NCBI GenBank assembly: GCA_028710895.1
Contig: JAQTTH010000001.1
Coordinates: forward strand, 124,001 to 188,000
From: Paludibacter sp.
Lineage (GTDB): Bacteria > Bacteroidota > Bacteroidia > Bacteroidales > Paludibacteraceae
Direction: 5' to 3'
Length of the DNA stretch: 64,000 nt
Below the pieces are notes generated by a model that saw only the letters and a list, made by a program, of their open reading frames with translations, ran no database searches and was not told the origin of the DNA. Positions 57,550 through 64,000 of the stretch are shown here, piece after piece. A program made the position numbers and the translations under genes. The first letter of the stretch is position 1. Each line of letters opens with the position of its first letter.

Positions 57550-57993
57550 TTATCTGTCGAATTTAATATAACGTGGTTCACTTGGGACATAATCATCATT
57601 ATCCCACAACGAACTTGTAATCATCAAGTCGGCACTGTAGCGGTTACAGGCAATAGGCACATTGTGTACACGGCACTGACGAAGCAACATTTGAATATCG
57701 GCTTCGTGCGGTTGTGCGTTGAGGTCATCAATCAGGAATACGGCTAAATTAACCTGCTTACGCACTACCAATGCTGCAATTTCTGCATCACCACCGAGCG
57801 GTCCGGAGTTCATGCAGGTAATTTCCACATCCACCCCTTTTTCTTCCATGGCTTTTTGTATCAAACTGCCGGTAGTTCCGGTACAAATCAATTTATGCTT
57901 TGAAAGCATATCAGCATTAAACACTGCCCACTCTACCATATCGGCTTTGCGTCTGTCGTGCGCTACCAAGGCTATTGTCAGTTGTTTTTTCAT
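57550..57993 (-). CDS. mgsA: Methylglyoxal synthase
   Basis: MgsA converts dihydroxyacetone phosphate to methylglyoxal and phosphate, a bypass when phosphate is short. IALVAHDRRKADMVEW at the start, CTGTTGSLI and MNSGPLGGDAEIAALV (with the catalytic Asp) and IDDLNAQPHEADI are the family motifs. From the ATG at 57993 the protein has 147 residues. The ATG at 58017 adds eight residues, but it lies only 5 bp after the -7 box at 58022-58029, so the shorter start is preferred. Confidence 0.95.
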   Translation of the reverse strand: MKKQLTIALVAHDRRKADMVEWAVFNADMLSKHKLICTGTTGSLIQKAMEEKGVDVEITCMNSGPLGGDAEIAALVVRKQVNLAVFLIDDLNAQPHEADIQMLLRQCRVHNVPIACNRYSADLMITSSLWDNDDYVPSEPRYIKFDR

Positions 57994-58021
57994 ACGTTGT
58001 ATATTTTCATTATTCATTCCA

Positions 58022-58029
58022 CAAAGTTA
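58022..58029 (-). promoter_or_regulatory. -7 box of mgsA
   Basis: TAACTTTG on the minus strand, back to back with the promoter of the glycosyl hydrolase gene at 58089-58120. Confidence 0.5.
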
Positions 58030-58088
58030 AGTATTATATTTTTAAAACAACCCCCGGCCACTAAAGTTCTTGAAAATTTAATACTGCG

Positions 58089-58120
58089 GTTGTTTCTTTT
58101 AGCATTTTTGGTTACTTTTG
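58089..58120 (+). promoter_or_regulatory. Promoter of the family 10 glycosyl hydrolase-like gene
   Basis: GTTG (58089-58092, three of four bases), 20-bp spacer, TACTTTTG (58113-58120), 23 bp before the ATG. Confidence 0.6.
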
Positions 58121-58142
58121 TATTCACACACTTCAAATACTT

Positions 58143-59666
58143 ATGCGTACAAAAATAATTCTACTCCTTTCCTTATTCCTATTGACAATAGAACTTCAGG
58201 CACAACACCAGAAACGCGAAATGCGTGCTGTGTGGATTGCCACGGTGGCAAATATCGACTGGCCAAGTTCCCGTACACTCACTCCCAAAGCACAACGCGA
58301 CGAAATGCGCGCCCTGCTCGATGGTTGCGTGAAGAATAATATCAATGCGGTGATTATGCAGATACGCCCCACGGCCGATGCATTTTATCCTTCGCAGTTG
58401 GAACCGTGGTCGAACTGGTTGACAGGCCGACAGGGACAACGCCCCAATCCGTTTTACGATCCGCTGCAATTTATCATCGAAGAAGCACACAAACGCTGCA
58501 TCGAAGTGCATGTATGGCTGAACCCGTACCGTGTGACAAACTCCGACAACCTGAGCATACTGAACAAAGACCATCTGTATTTTAAAAATAAAAACCTCTT
58601 TGTAAAATACGGCGATAAATACTACTTCAACCCCGGACTGGACGAAACTCGTGAATTTCTGAATCATGTGGTGGAAGATGTGGTGGAACGCTACGATATT
58701 GATGCCATTCATTTCGACGATTATTTTTATCCTTACCGCGTGGCGGGCGAAGAATTTCCCGACGAAGCGGCTTTCCGTGCAAACCCACGGGGATTTACTC
58801 CCGACCAGAAAAACGACTGGCGACGCAATAACGTAAACCTTGTGATACAGGAATTGCAACAAACAATCAAAAGCATTAAGCCCTGGGTGGAATTTGGCGT
58901 GTCGCCATTTGGTGTGTGGCGCAACGATAATGTCGACCCACGCGGTTCGGCTACCCGCGCCGGCGTGCAAAACTACGACGACCTGTATGCCGATATTCTG
59001 AAATGGCTGAAAGAAGGTACTATCGACTACGTGGTGCCGCAACTGTACTGGGAAATTGGCAAAAAAGTGGCCGACTACGAGATACTGGCTAAATGGTGGA
59101 GCGAAAACTCGTTTGGAAAAAATCTTTACATTGGTTTGTATGCCTCGCAACTCGGTTCGCCCGATGCACCGGCTGCCTGGCGCAAGGGCAATGAGCTTTG
59201 CCGACAGTTGAAAATGAATCAGAACTTTCCGCAAATCGACGGTGCTGTATATTTCAGCGTGAAACCGTTTCTGAAAAACAAACAGGGACTCAACGACAGC
59301 CTGCAGGCAAATTACTATAAATATCCGGCAATTTGCCCCGTAAACCGCAACATACAGGGCGAAGCTTCGGCACAACCGCAAAACGTACGCATACTGAAAG
59401 ATGGCAGAGATGCTTACCTGCTTTGGGACGATGTGAACGAAGAAGGCGGTTGCCAAATTGCCTACTATGTGGTGTATGCCTTCAAAGGCAGCAAAGTGGG
59501 CGATATGAACGATCCGTCGAACATCATTGCCCGCACAACCGAAAATTGCCTGGAACTGGACACCCTCAACCGGAAATTCAAAGGCCGCTATGCCTTTGTA
59601 GTGACAGCCATTAACCGCTACAAACGCGAAAGTGTACCCACTCAGGGCGTAACACGGAGGTTGTAA
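58143..59666 (+). CDS. Exported glycosyl hydrolase-like protein, GHL10 (DUF187, YngK-type)
   Basis: A 507-residue exported protein with a signal peptide (about 1-20, to LQAQ). The barrel carries the family marks MRAVWIATVANIDWPS near 26, IMQIRPTADAFYPS near 76, the EVHVWLNPYR segment near 120 and HFDDYFYPYR near 195. Members are thought to cleave peptidoglycan-linked or other glycans, but activity is rarely shown. A fibronectin III-like domain (about 415-505) closes the protein. The gene has visibly higher GC than its neighbours and leaves a 506-codon frame open on the opposite strand. Confidence 0.9.
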   Translation: MRTKIILLLSLFLLTIELQAQHQKREMRAVWIATVANIDWPSSRTLTPKAQRDEMRALLDGCVKNNINAVIMQIRPTADAFYPSQLEPWSNWLTGRQGQRPNPFYDPLQFIIEEAHKRCIEVHVWLNPYRVTNSDNLSILNKDHLYFKNKNLFVKYGDKYYFNPGLDETREFLNHVVEDVVERYDIDAIHFDDYFYPYRVAGEEFPDEAAFRANPRGFTPDQKNDWRRNNVNLVIQELQQTIKSIKPWVEFGVSPFGVWRNDNVDPRGSATRAGVQNYDDLYADILKWLKEGTIDYVVPQLYWEIGKKVADYEILAKWWSENSFGKNLYIGLYASQLGSPDAPAAWRKGNELCRQLKMNQNFPQIDGAVYFSVKPFLKNKQGLNDSLQANYYKYPAICPVNRNIQGEASAQPQNVRILKDGRDAYLLWDDVNEEGGCQIAYYVVYAFKGSKVGDMNDPSNIIARTTENCLELDTLNRKFKGRYAFVVTAINRYKRESVPTQGVTRRL

Positions 59667-59689
59667 AAACTCATGATCTATAAACAAAG

Positions 59690-59720
59690 AAGGCTTCACA
59701 AATTATTTGTGAAGCCTTTT
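59690..59720 (+). terminator. Terminator of the glycosyl hydrolase-like gene
   Basis: Arms AAGGCTTCACAAA and TTTGTGAAGCCTT with a 3-base loop and a TTTT end, 23 bp past the stop. Confidence 0.85.
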
Positions 59721-59745
59721 CTGTTTAAAAACCGAATACTATCTC

Positions 59746-60018
59746 GACACATCGGAATGACATCTCAACACATCCGAATGACAACTAAACACATCGGAAT
59801 GACAACTCAACACATCGGAATGACATCTCAACACACCCGAATGACGTCTCAACACACCCGAATGACGTCTCAACACATCCGAATGCCGTCTCAACACATC
59901 GGAATGACATCTCAACACATCGGAATGACAACTCAACACATCGGGATGACAACTCAACACATCGGAATGACGTCTGAACAATAGCGAATGACGTCTCAAT
60001 ACTACCGGAAGCCATTTT
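59746..60018 (+). repeat. 21-bp tandem repeat array (array B)
   Basis: Thirteen head-to-tail 21-bp units from 59746. Units 1-11 are nearly identical (core ACATCGGAATGAC, then ATCTC, AACTC or GTCTC); units 12 and 13 (59977 and 59998) have decayed. Alternation of CGG with CCG and of the last five bases is the main variation. There are no spacers. The array ends 44 bp before a perfect promoter for the next gene, so it is upstream of, not inside, that transcript. Confidence 0.95.
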
Positions 60019-60061
60019 ACACATTAACCACATTTTTTTTTGAAAGTTTTTTGTATTTTGT

Positions 60062-60092
60062 TTTGTTATCTAAAAAATTATATTTAGTTTTG
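60062..60092 (+). promoter_or_regulatory. Promoter of the helical protein gene beside array B
   Basis: TTTG (60062-60065), 19-bp spacer, TAGTTTTG (60085-60092), 41 bp before the ATG. Both boxes are exact. Confidence 0.7.
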
Positions 60093-60132
60093 AGGCGTTA
60101 ATTTTAAGTACTCACGATTAAAAAATTCAGAC

Positions 60133-60819
60133 ATGAACACTTTTCAAAATTCTCTCCTCAACTCGTACAAGCTGATTGTTGTCGAGTCGAAAAAAAGCCC
60201 CGAAATTGTGTCATTAATTCCAAAGTTTGACAAAGGAATTACACAGTTGAACGAAATTACCACTGAGATTGACAGTTTACGTATTCAGCAGGCCAAAAAT
60301 ATCAAGGGGATTACCCAGGATAAAAATGATCGGTTAGAAGAATTAGGCGATTTTATAATTGATGTGGCCGGGGCCATACACTCGTATGCCGTGGAAAAAG
60401 GCGACAAAACGCTGCAGGCAAAGGTCGATTACAAAATCAACAAGGTACACTCGATGAAACAAGGCGAACTTAAAACGGCGGCGGGCATAGTACTCGAAGA
60501 AGTCGCTAAATTACCTGCAACTGCCCTCACTGAAGAAGGTATTACTGACGAAGAAATGACAGAATTTGAAGCCTTGTACAACGATTTAAAAGACACAACC
60601 AACGGCAACCGCGAAGCTGTGATTGAACGCTCAAGCCACACCGACCGCATAGCAGAGCTATTTGCCCAAGCTGCCAGTCTGAAGAAAAACACACTCGACC
60701 GCCTTGCCACTCAGTTTCAACGCAAAGCTCCGGAGTTTTACCAGCGATACAAAGATGCCTCTACCGTTATTTACCGACGTGCTCCAAAAAGCAGCAACAC
60801 ACCCGAAGTAAAAGCGTAG
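60133..60819 (+). CDS. Unknown acidic all-helical protein beside 21-bp array B
   Basis: I recognise no domain of known function. The 228 residues lack a signal peptide, membrane segments and cysteines. Heptad-like stretches (ITQLNEITTEIDSLRIQQAK near 36, DDEMTEFEALYNDLKD-like near 150 and LFAQAASLKKNTLDRLATQF near 180) indicate a helical bundle or coiled coil. The end is low complexity (APKSSNTPEVKA), as in the gene at 23087-23803. The two proteins do not align obviously, but they share size, composition, a disordered K/A-rich tail and an upstream 21-bp array. The protein is likely cytosolic. Confidence 0.78.
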   Translation: MNTFQNSLLNSYKLIVVESKKSPEIVSLIPKFDKGITQLNEITTEIDSLRIQQAKNIKGITQDKNDRLEELGDFIIDVAGAIHSYAVEKGDKTLQAKVDYKINKVHSMKQGELKTAAGIVLEEVAKLPATALTEEGITDEEMTEFEALYNDLKDTTNGNREAVIERSSHTDRIAELFAQAASLKKNTLDRLATQFQRKAPEFYQRYKDASTVIYRRAPKSSNTPEVKA

Positions 60820-60857
60820 CGCGACACGATAAACAGAAAATTTTCTGTTCACTACCA

Positions 60858-60923
60858 CTCTCCGATAATTCCTCCAACAAACCCATAATTGTTGGAGGAA
60901 TTTAATTATTTATTATCGGGGAG
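60858..60923 (+). terminator. Nested hairpin after the array-B gene
   Basis: An inner stem of 14 bp (AATTCCTCCAACAA with TTGTTGGAGGAATT, 60867-60880 and 60889-60902) lies inside an outer stem of CTCTCCGATAA with TTATCGGGGAG (one mismatch). The inner stem alone would serve as terminator. Confidence 0.6.
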
Positions 60924-60947
60924 GTAGGCAAATTAAGAAATAGTATT

Positions 60948-60955
60948 TATCTTTG
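60948..60955 (+). promoter_or_regulatory. -7 box of the small exported protein gene
   Basis: TATCTTTG, 20 bp before the ATG at 60975. It makes the in-frame TTG at 60960 an unlikely start. Confidence 0.5.
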
Positions 60956-60974
60956 GAACTTGATAAAGAAAAAC

Positions 60975-61454
60975 ATGAAAAAGTATTTAGTAATTATTTT
61001 ATTTTGCTTAGGTTCCCATTCCTATGCTCAAGATAGAATTTCTGTTTCAACAAGTAAATCTGGAACAATAATAGAAGTATCCGAATATTCTCATATTCTA
61101 GCTTATAGATTGGGACCAGCAAGTGCAAATATTCTTAAAAATGGGCTGAATACAGCTCTTAAGTGGATTGACTTGAATTCAATTCATCAAAAAAACTTTG
61201 AAAAAGAAATATGTCGCTTTAAAGCAATGGATTATGAAACATATAAATTCCATGGCTATATTGATCAACTTGCAAGTGAAATGAGAATTTTATTCAACGG
61301 AAATTCGGACGGAACATTTGAACTATTAATAGGAAAATATGATTCTAGACAAGGATTTCTAAGTTTTAGTGATAAAGCAACAATTTTAGATTTTATAGAC
61401 CTATTAAATGGAAAATCTGTTAACAATGAAATTGATGATATTTTTAAAAGATGA
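60975..61454 (+). CDS. Small exported protein of unknown function
   Basis: A 159-residue protein with a clear signal peptide (MKKYLVIILFCLGSHSYAQ). The mature part of about 140 residues is mixed helix and strand, with one cysteine (IC in FEKEICRF) and no recognised domain. The codon usage is AT-rich, unlike the GC-rich gene 1.3 kb upstream. A hairpin with a conserved flank lies 44 bp past the stop. It may be a recently acquired gene; no mobile gene is seen. Confidence 0.72.
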   Translation: MKKYLVIILFCLGSHSYAQDRISVSTSKSGTIIEVSEYSHILAYRLGPASANILKNGLNTALKWIDLNSIHQKNFEKEICRFKAMDYETYKFHGYIDQLASEMRILFNGNSDGTFELLIGKYDSRQGFLSFSDKATILDFIDLLNGKSVNNEIDDIFKR

Positions 61455-61495
61455 ATTATACATTAGCCACCGAATATTCGCAATATACGTAGTCT

Positions 61496-61523
61496 AACCT
61501 GAGTCTTCAGGGATATGCAATAA
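61496..61523 (+). other. Hairpin with GATAYGCAATAA flank, copy 1
   Basis: CCTGA (61498-61502) pairs with TCAGG (61507-61511), and GATATGCAATAA follows. A second copy lies at 62433-62459 with the same flank but a different, still paired stem. Confidence 0.6.
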
Positions 61524-61548
61524 TCATGAAATGCGGAAATTTGACGGC

Positions 61549-61591
61549 CCCTTCTTAGTCCAAGTCTATAATAGACTTGGACTAAGAAGGG
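61549..61591. repeat. 43-base perfect palindrome
   Basis: Two perfect 21-base arms (left arm begins CCCTTCTTAGTCCAAGTC) flank a single A at 61570. No T run follows on either strand, so it is not a normal terminator. One arm recurs at 62905-62922. Confidence 0.9.
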
Positions 61592-61667
61592 AAAGAAGTA
61601 AAAAAACAAATACTAAATTCCATCTATCAAAATTTCAACAATTATTTACCTTTAAAACTTATTTTAT

Positions 61668-62387
61668 ATGAAAAAAATCAGCAAATTATATGTTCTTACT
61701 TACATTTTTCTAACATTAGTTTTTGCAATATTTACTGGCTGTACAAAAATAGTGGATCTACCAGATGGTAGCAGTATAGAAACTGTAAAAGACAAAGATG
61801 GAAATGTTTATCATACAGTAAAAATTGGGACTCAAGTATGGATGGTCGAAAACCTGAAAACCACCCATTATCGCGATGGTAGTTCAATAGCCAACGTAAC
61901 CGACAATACTGCATGGGCTTCTTTATCTACAGGTGCTTGGTGCGATTACTCCAACTCCGCTGCCAATGGCACAAAATACGGACACCTCTATAACGGGTAT
62001 GCTGTCATCGATGTCCGCAATATAGCTCCCGTGGGATGGCATGTACCTACCGATGCCGAATGGACAACCCTTACCACATATCTGGGTGGTGAAGCGGTAG
62101 CCGGAGGTAAATTGAAGGAAACGGGAACGCTTAATTGGATAAGTCCAAACACTGGTGCCACCAATGAAGCTGGTTTTTCAGCTCTTCCGGGTGGTGGCCG
62201 TAGTAGCGATGGTCCATTCGATTACTTTGGCGGACTCGGCGGGTACTGGTGGAGTTCTACGCAGGTCGGTAAGAACTGCGCTTGGTACAGGGGAATGGGC
62301 TACATTGAAAGCCGCATATACAGGGCCAACTACGGCTTCGGCTTCGGGAATGGTTTCTCCGTGCGTTGTGTCAGGGATTCTAAATAA
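61668..62387 (+). CDS. FISUMP-domain lipoprotein
   Basis: The 239-residue protein has a lipobox (IFTGC, Cys25). It then carries a Fibrobacter succinogenes major paralogous (FISUMP) domain from about residue 48 to the end. Marks are VKIGTQVWMVENLKTTHYRDG, the YGHLYNGYAV segment, VGWHVPTDAEWTTL, GFSALPGGGR, WWSSTQ and the terminal FSVRCVRD. Such domains occur in large sets of secreted or surface proteins of Bacteroidota and Fibrobacteres; their binding role is not settled. The W, G and Y richness and codon bias match the family. No promoter with a full consensus is evident upstream. Confidence 0.9.
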   Translation: MKKISKLYVLTYIFLTLVFAIFTGCTKIVDLPDGSSIETVKDKDGNVYHTVKIGTQVWMVENLKTTHYRDGSSIANVTDNTAWASLSTGAWCDYSNSAANGTKYGHLYNGYAVIDVRNIAPVGWHVPTDAEWTTLTTYLGGEAVAGGKLKETGTLNWISPNTGATNEAGFSALPGGGRSSDGPFDYFGGLGGYWWSSTQVGKNCAWYRGMGYIESRIYRANYGFGFGNGFSVRCVRDSK

Positions 62388-62432
62388 TTTATTTGTCTAT
62401 TAGTTTATTTGATTATTTTTCTTCGATTTTTT

Positions 62433-62459
62433 AACCCCAGTATTGGGGATACGCAATAA
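62433..62459 (+). other. Hairpin with GATAYGCAATAA flank, copy 2
   Basis: CCCCA (62435-62439) pairs with TGGGG (62444-62448), then ATACGCAATAA. It lies 46 bp after the FISUMP gene stop. The remaining part of 62388-62638 holds a small AAGGGT/ACCCTT palindrome (62576-62590) and no gene. Confidence 0.6.
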
Positions 62460-62638
62460 ACAGTAAATAAACAAATAGTTCGGCATGGTTGGTGGAATTT
62501 ATTTCAATCCCACCTCCTGAATTCTTAGGTCCCGAATAGCTCTAAGTGATTTTTTCAAAGTACAAGCGGTTTTAAAAGGGTGTAACCCTTGTGGCAAAAA
62601 AGGACCAAATCAAATTTACTAATCTAAAAATAAATCCA

Positions 62639-62860
62639 ATGTCAAAGCTTTTCAAAGTCTGGCCTAAAAAGCCAAGAAACACAAACAGTGTAATTATTTC
62701 TCCAGCAATGGAAGTGATTGTAACAACTAAATCACATACTGGTGATCCATTTTATAATGGAGCAGTTGAAGTTAAAGAAGCATACATGAGACTGTATGGA
62801 GTTGATTTAAAGAAAGGGTGTTATACAAAAGGTGATTTTGAGGTACAAGTATTGGGTTAA
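62639..62860 (+). CDS. Small unknown protein
   Basis: A 73-residue basic protein from the ATG at 62639 (MSKLFKVWPKKP). A GTG at 62591 would add 16 residues. The segment EVKEAYMRLYGVDLKKGCYT reads like a conserved small domain, and I have a vague memory of similar short Bacteroidota proteins without a known role. There are no signal peptide or membrane segments and one cysteine. It stands alone between repeat-rich gaps. The likelihood of a real gene is moderate. Confidence 0.55.
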   Translation: MSKLFKVWPKKPRNTNSVIISPAMEVIVTTKSHTGDPFYNGAVEVKEAYMRLYGVDLKKGCYTKGDFEVQVLG

Positions 62861-62904
62861 TTGAAATATAATTATTAAAGTTTATATAACAAAGCTTTAC
62901 TTTC

Positions 62905-62922
62905 CCCCTTCTTAGTCCAAGT
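62905..62922 (+). repeat. Second copy of the palindrome arm
   Basis: CCCCTTCTTAGTCCAAGT is identical to 61548-61565. The matching right arm is absent here; the following bases are a decayed version. Confidence 0.85.
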
Positions 62923-62965
62923 ATAGTAGACGAAACTAACTCTAGTTCAAGTCTTTCTTGAAAAT

Positions 62966-63060
62966 TGTCTGAACCTGGATTAAGCTGATAAATCAGATAA
63001 AAACATATTCTCAAAGAATCTGATACATCGTTTAAATCTGATTTAATCGTGGTTCAGACA
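62966..63060. repeat. Compound inverted repeat
   Basis: Outer arms TGTCTGAACC (62966-62975) and GGTTCAGACA (63051-63060) are perfect. Inside, GATTAA (62978-62983) pairs with TTAATC (63043-63048). AAATCAGAT (62990-62998) can pair with either of two later AATCTGAT copies at 63017 and 63035. The gap 62861-63149 has no gene beyond this. Confidence 0.75.
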
Positions 63061-63149
63061 TTGCAGTTCAGAACTACTTTAATTTCGCTGAAGAACATTG
63101 AGTTTGAAAAGTTGTTGATATACTTGAAGGAACTATAAATCGATTTAAT

Positions 63150-63812
63150 ATGCAACCCGAAATGACAGAATCTCTCGAATTGTTGATGAAACAGTATCAC
63201 AACCGTAAACATCCACTCAATTACAAAAGCCGTTATCAGTTGTTGGTAATGGTTATTCTTTCGGCACAAGATTCCGACAAACATATTAATGAACTTGCGC
63301 CGGTAATCTTTGAGGCGTACCCGTCTATGAATAGTTTGGCCCAGGCAACTGTTGAAGATTTACACCAATATATAAGTACTGTCCGTAATTTTGGAAACAA
63401 AGCCAACTGGCTGGTAAAACTGGCCCAACTGATTGGCGACGATGACAATATCCCCACCAATATGGCCGAACTTACCAAGTTACCCGGCATTGGACGAAAA
63501 TCGGCCAACGTAATTATTCGTGAATCGGGCAATGAAGCCGAAGGGGTAATTGTTGATTTGCATGTTGTTCGAACAGCACCACGTATTGGGATTGCAAGCG
63601 GCACACAACCTGAGAAAATTGAGAAGCAAATAATGGCAATAGTTCCTCAAAAACGTTGGAACGACATTGGAATGGCTATTTCGTTTCTTGGTCGGGAGAT
63701 ATGTCGCCCTAAAAACCCCAAATGCAATGAGTGCGTAATGAGTGCTGTTTGTCACTTTCACAACGGAATTTCTACGAACGAAGAAAACACAAACGGGTTA
63801 AAGTTGTTCTAA
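63150..63812 (+). CDS. Endonuclease III-like DNA glycosylase/AP lyase
   Basis: Base-excision repair enzyme that removes oxidised pyrimidines and nicks the strand. The 220 residues have the helix-hairpin-helix LPGIGRKSAN with catalytic Lys117 and the Asp136 of VDLHVVR. The [4Fe-4S] loop is C-x6-C-x2-C-x5-C in ICRPKNPKCNECVMSAVC near 185-202. LSAQDSDKHIN replaces the LSAQATD of E. coli Nth. In the D motif the usual VDTHV threonine is Leu. The length is normal. It begins 90 bp after the compound inverted repeat. Confidence 0.92.
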   Translation: MQPEMTESLELLMKQYHNRKHPLNYKSRYQLLVMVILSAQDSDKHINELAPVIFEAYPSMNSLAQATVEDLHQYISTVRNFGNKANWLVKLAQLIGDDDNIPTNMAELTKLPGIGRKSANVIIRESGNEAEGVIVDLHVVRTAPRIGIASGTQPEKIEKQIMAIVPQKRWNDIGMAISFLGREICRPKNPKCNECVMSAVCHFHNGISTNEENTNGLKLF

Positions 63813-63840
63813 TTTCAAAACAACAGTCAATTAAGCGCAT

Positions 63841-64000
63841 ATGACCAACACATTAAGCACCAAAGAAAAATCAGTAGGAATCAATTTACATTCGAAGTAT
63901 TACGGTGCAATAGCCGAAATAGGTGGCGGACAGGAAACTGCCCGTCATTTGTTTCAGGCAGGTGGAGCATCCAATACCATTGCGAAATCCATTTCGGCTT
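63841..64000 (+). CDS. Start of a conserved Bacteroidota protein, cut by the window edge
   Basis: The first 53 codons read MTNTLSTKEKSVGINLHSKY and then YYGAIAEIGGGQETARHLFQ with AGGASNTIAKSISA. This N-terminus resembles a family that databases label variously as TonB-dependent receptor or as nicotinamide-nucleotide adenylyltransferase; I cannot confirm either label from this fragment. It has no signal peptide. It lies 28 bp after the endonuclease gene on the same strand, so both may share a transcript. Confidence 0.7.
   Translation, partial: MTNTLSTKEKSVGINLHSKYYGAIAEIGGGQETARHLFQAGGASNTIAKSISA

Noticed and set aside
58179-59699. 506-codon open frame on the minus strand opposite the glycosyl hydrolase-like gene
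   Set aside because: The plus-strand gene has a signal peptide, promoter, family motifs and terminator. The antisense frame has no recognisable domain and reads as the mirror of GC-rich codons.
59673-59999. Open frames of about 100 codons through array B on both strands (repeats such as QHIGMTS and RRHSDVL)
   Set aside because: A 21-bp period keeps frames open automatically. There is no proper start region and the array lies upstream of a promoter.
61480-62460. Integron cassette (attC) sites
   Set aside because: One copy has GTCTAAC, which fits RYYYAAC, but the second lacks it, no GTTRRRY partner is present and no integrase is in the window.

Overview
The window looks like a chromosomal segment of a Bacteroidota bacterium, most likely order Bacteroidales (a Paludibacter-like genus is a guess from gene content, not a search result). 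The evidence is an AT-rich genome, the start of sprA (type IX secretion) next to ruvA, a protein with a type IX C-terminal sorting domain, and many copies of the Bacteroidota promoter (-33 TTTG, 19-21 bp spacer, -7 TAnnTTTG) in front of genes. Several of these promoters decide which start codon is right (dnaB, panB, the type IX cargo gene, mgsA).

Layout. 1-5.2 kb: 3' truncated sprA, with its signal peptide out of frame at an (AG)5 run, and ruvA. 5.2-12.2 kb: a TraB/GumN protein divergent from oxyR, a large TPR protein and a class A penicillin-binding protein. 12.2-18.7 kb: hemW, tRNA-Pro(TGG), mfd, a K+ channel with an RCK domain and guanine deaminase. 19-23 kb: a TonB-dependent receptor with a choice-of-anchor lipoprotein. 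23-24.1 kb: an unknown helical protein with a 21-bp tandem array upstream. 24.3-36.2 kb: a TPR protein, gyrA, ispE, dnaB, a nucleoside permease, a bifunctional-nuclease-type protein, smpB, an acyl-CoA ligase and an RsmI-like methylase. 36-45.4 kb: an ABC-F ATPase, a CapD-like nucleotide-sugar dehydratase, panB, yebC and an envelope protein pair. 45.7-59.7 kb: a RecD-like helicase, DPP III, coaE, a Wzi-like protein, pullulanase, an M3 peptidase, a type IX cargo protein, mgsA and a GC-rich family 10 glycosyl hydrolase. 59.7-63.1 kb: an accessory stretch with a second 21-bp array and unknown helical protein, a small secreted protein, a FISUMP lipoprotein, a 73-residue protein and several large inverted repeats. 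63.15-64 kb: an endonuclease III-like gene and the start of a conserved protein.

Most of the window is housekeeping: DNA repair and topology (ruvA, mfd, gyrA, dnaB, recD-like, nth), cofactors (hemW, panB, coaE, ispE), translation quality control (smpB, ABC-F, rsmI-like) and envelope work (PBP, CapD-like, TonB receptor, SprA). The least explained parts are the two loci (23.1-24.1 and 59.7-60.8 kb) that each pair a 21-bp tandem array with a downstream gene for an acidic, all-helical protein of about 230 residues, and the hairpin-rich DNA at 61.4-63.1 kb.
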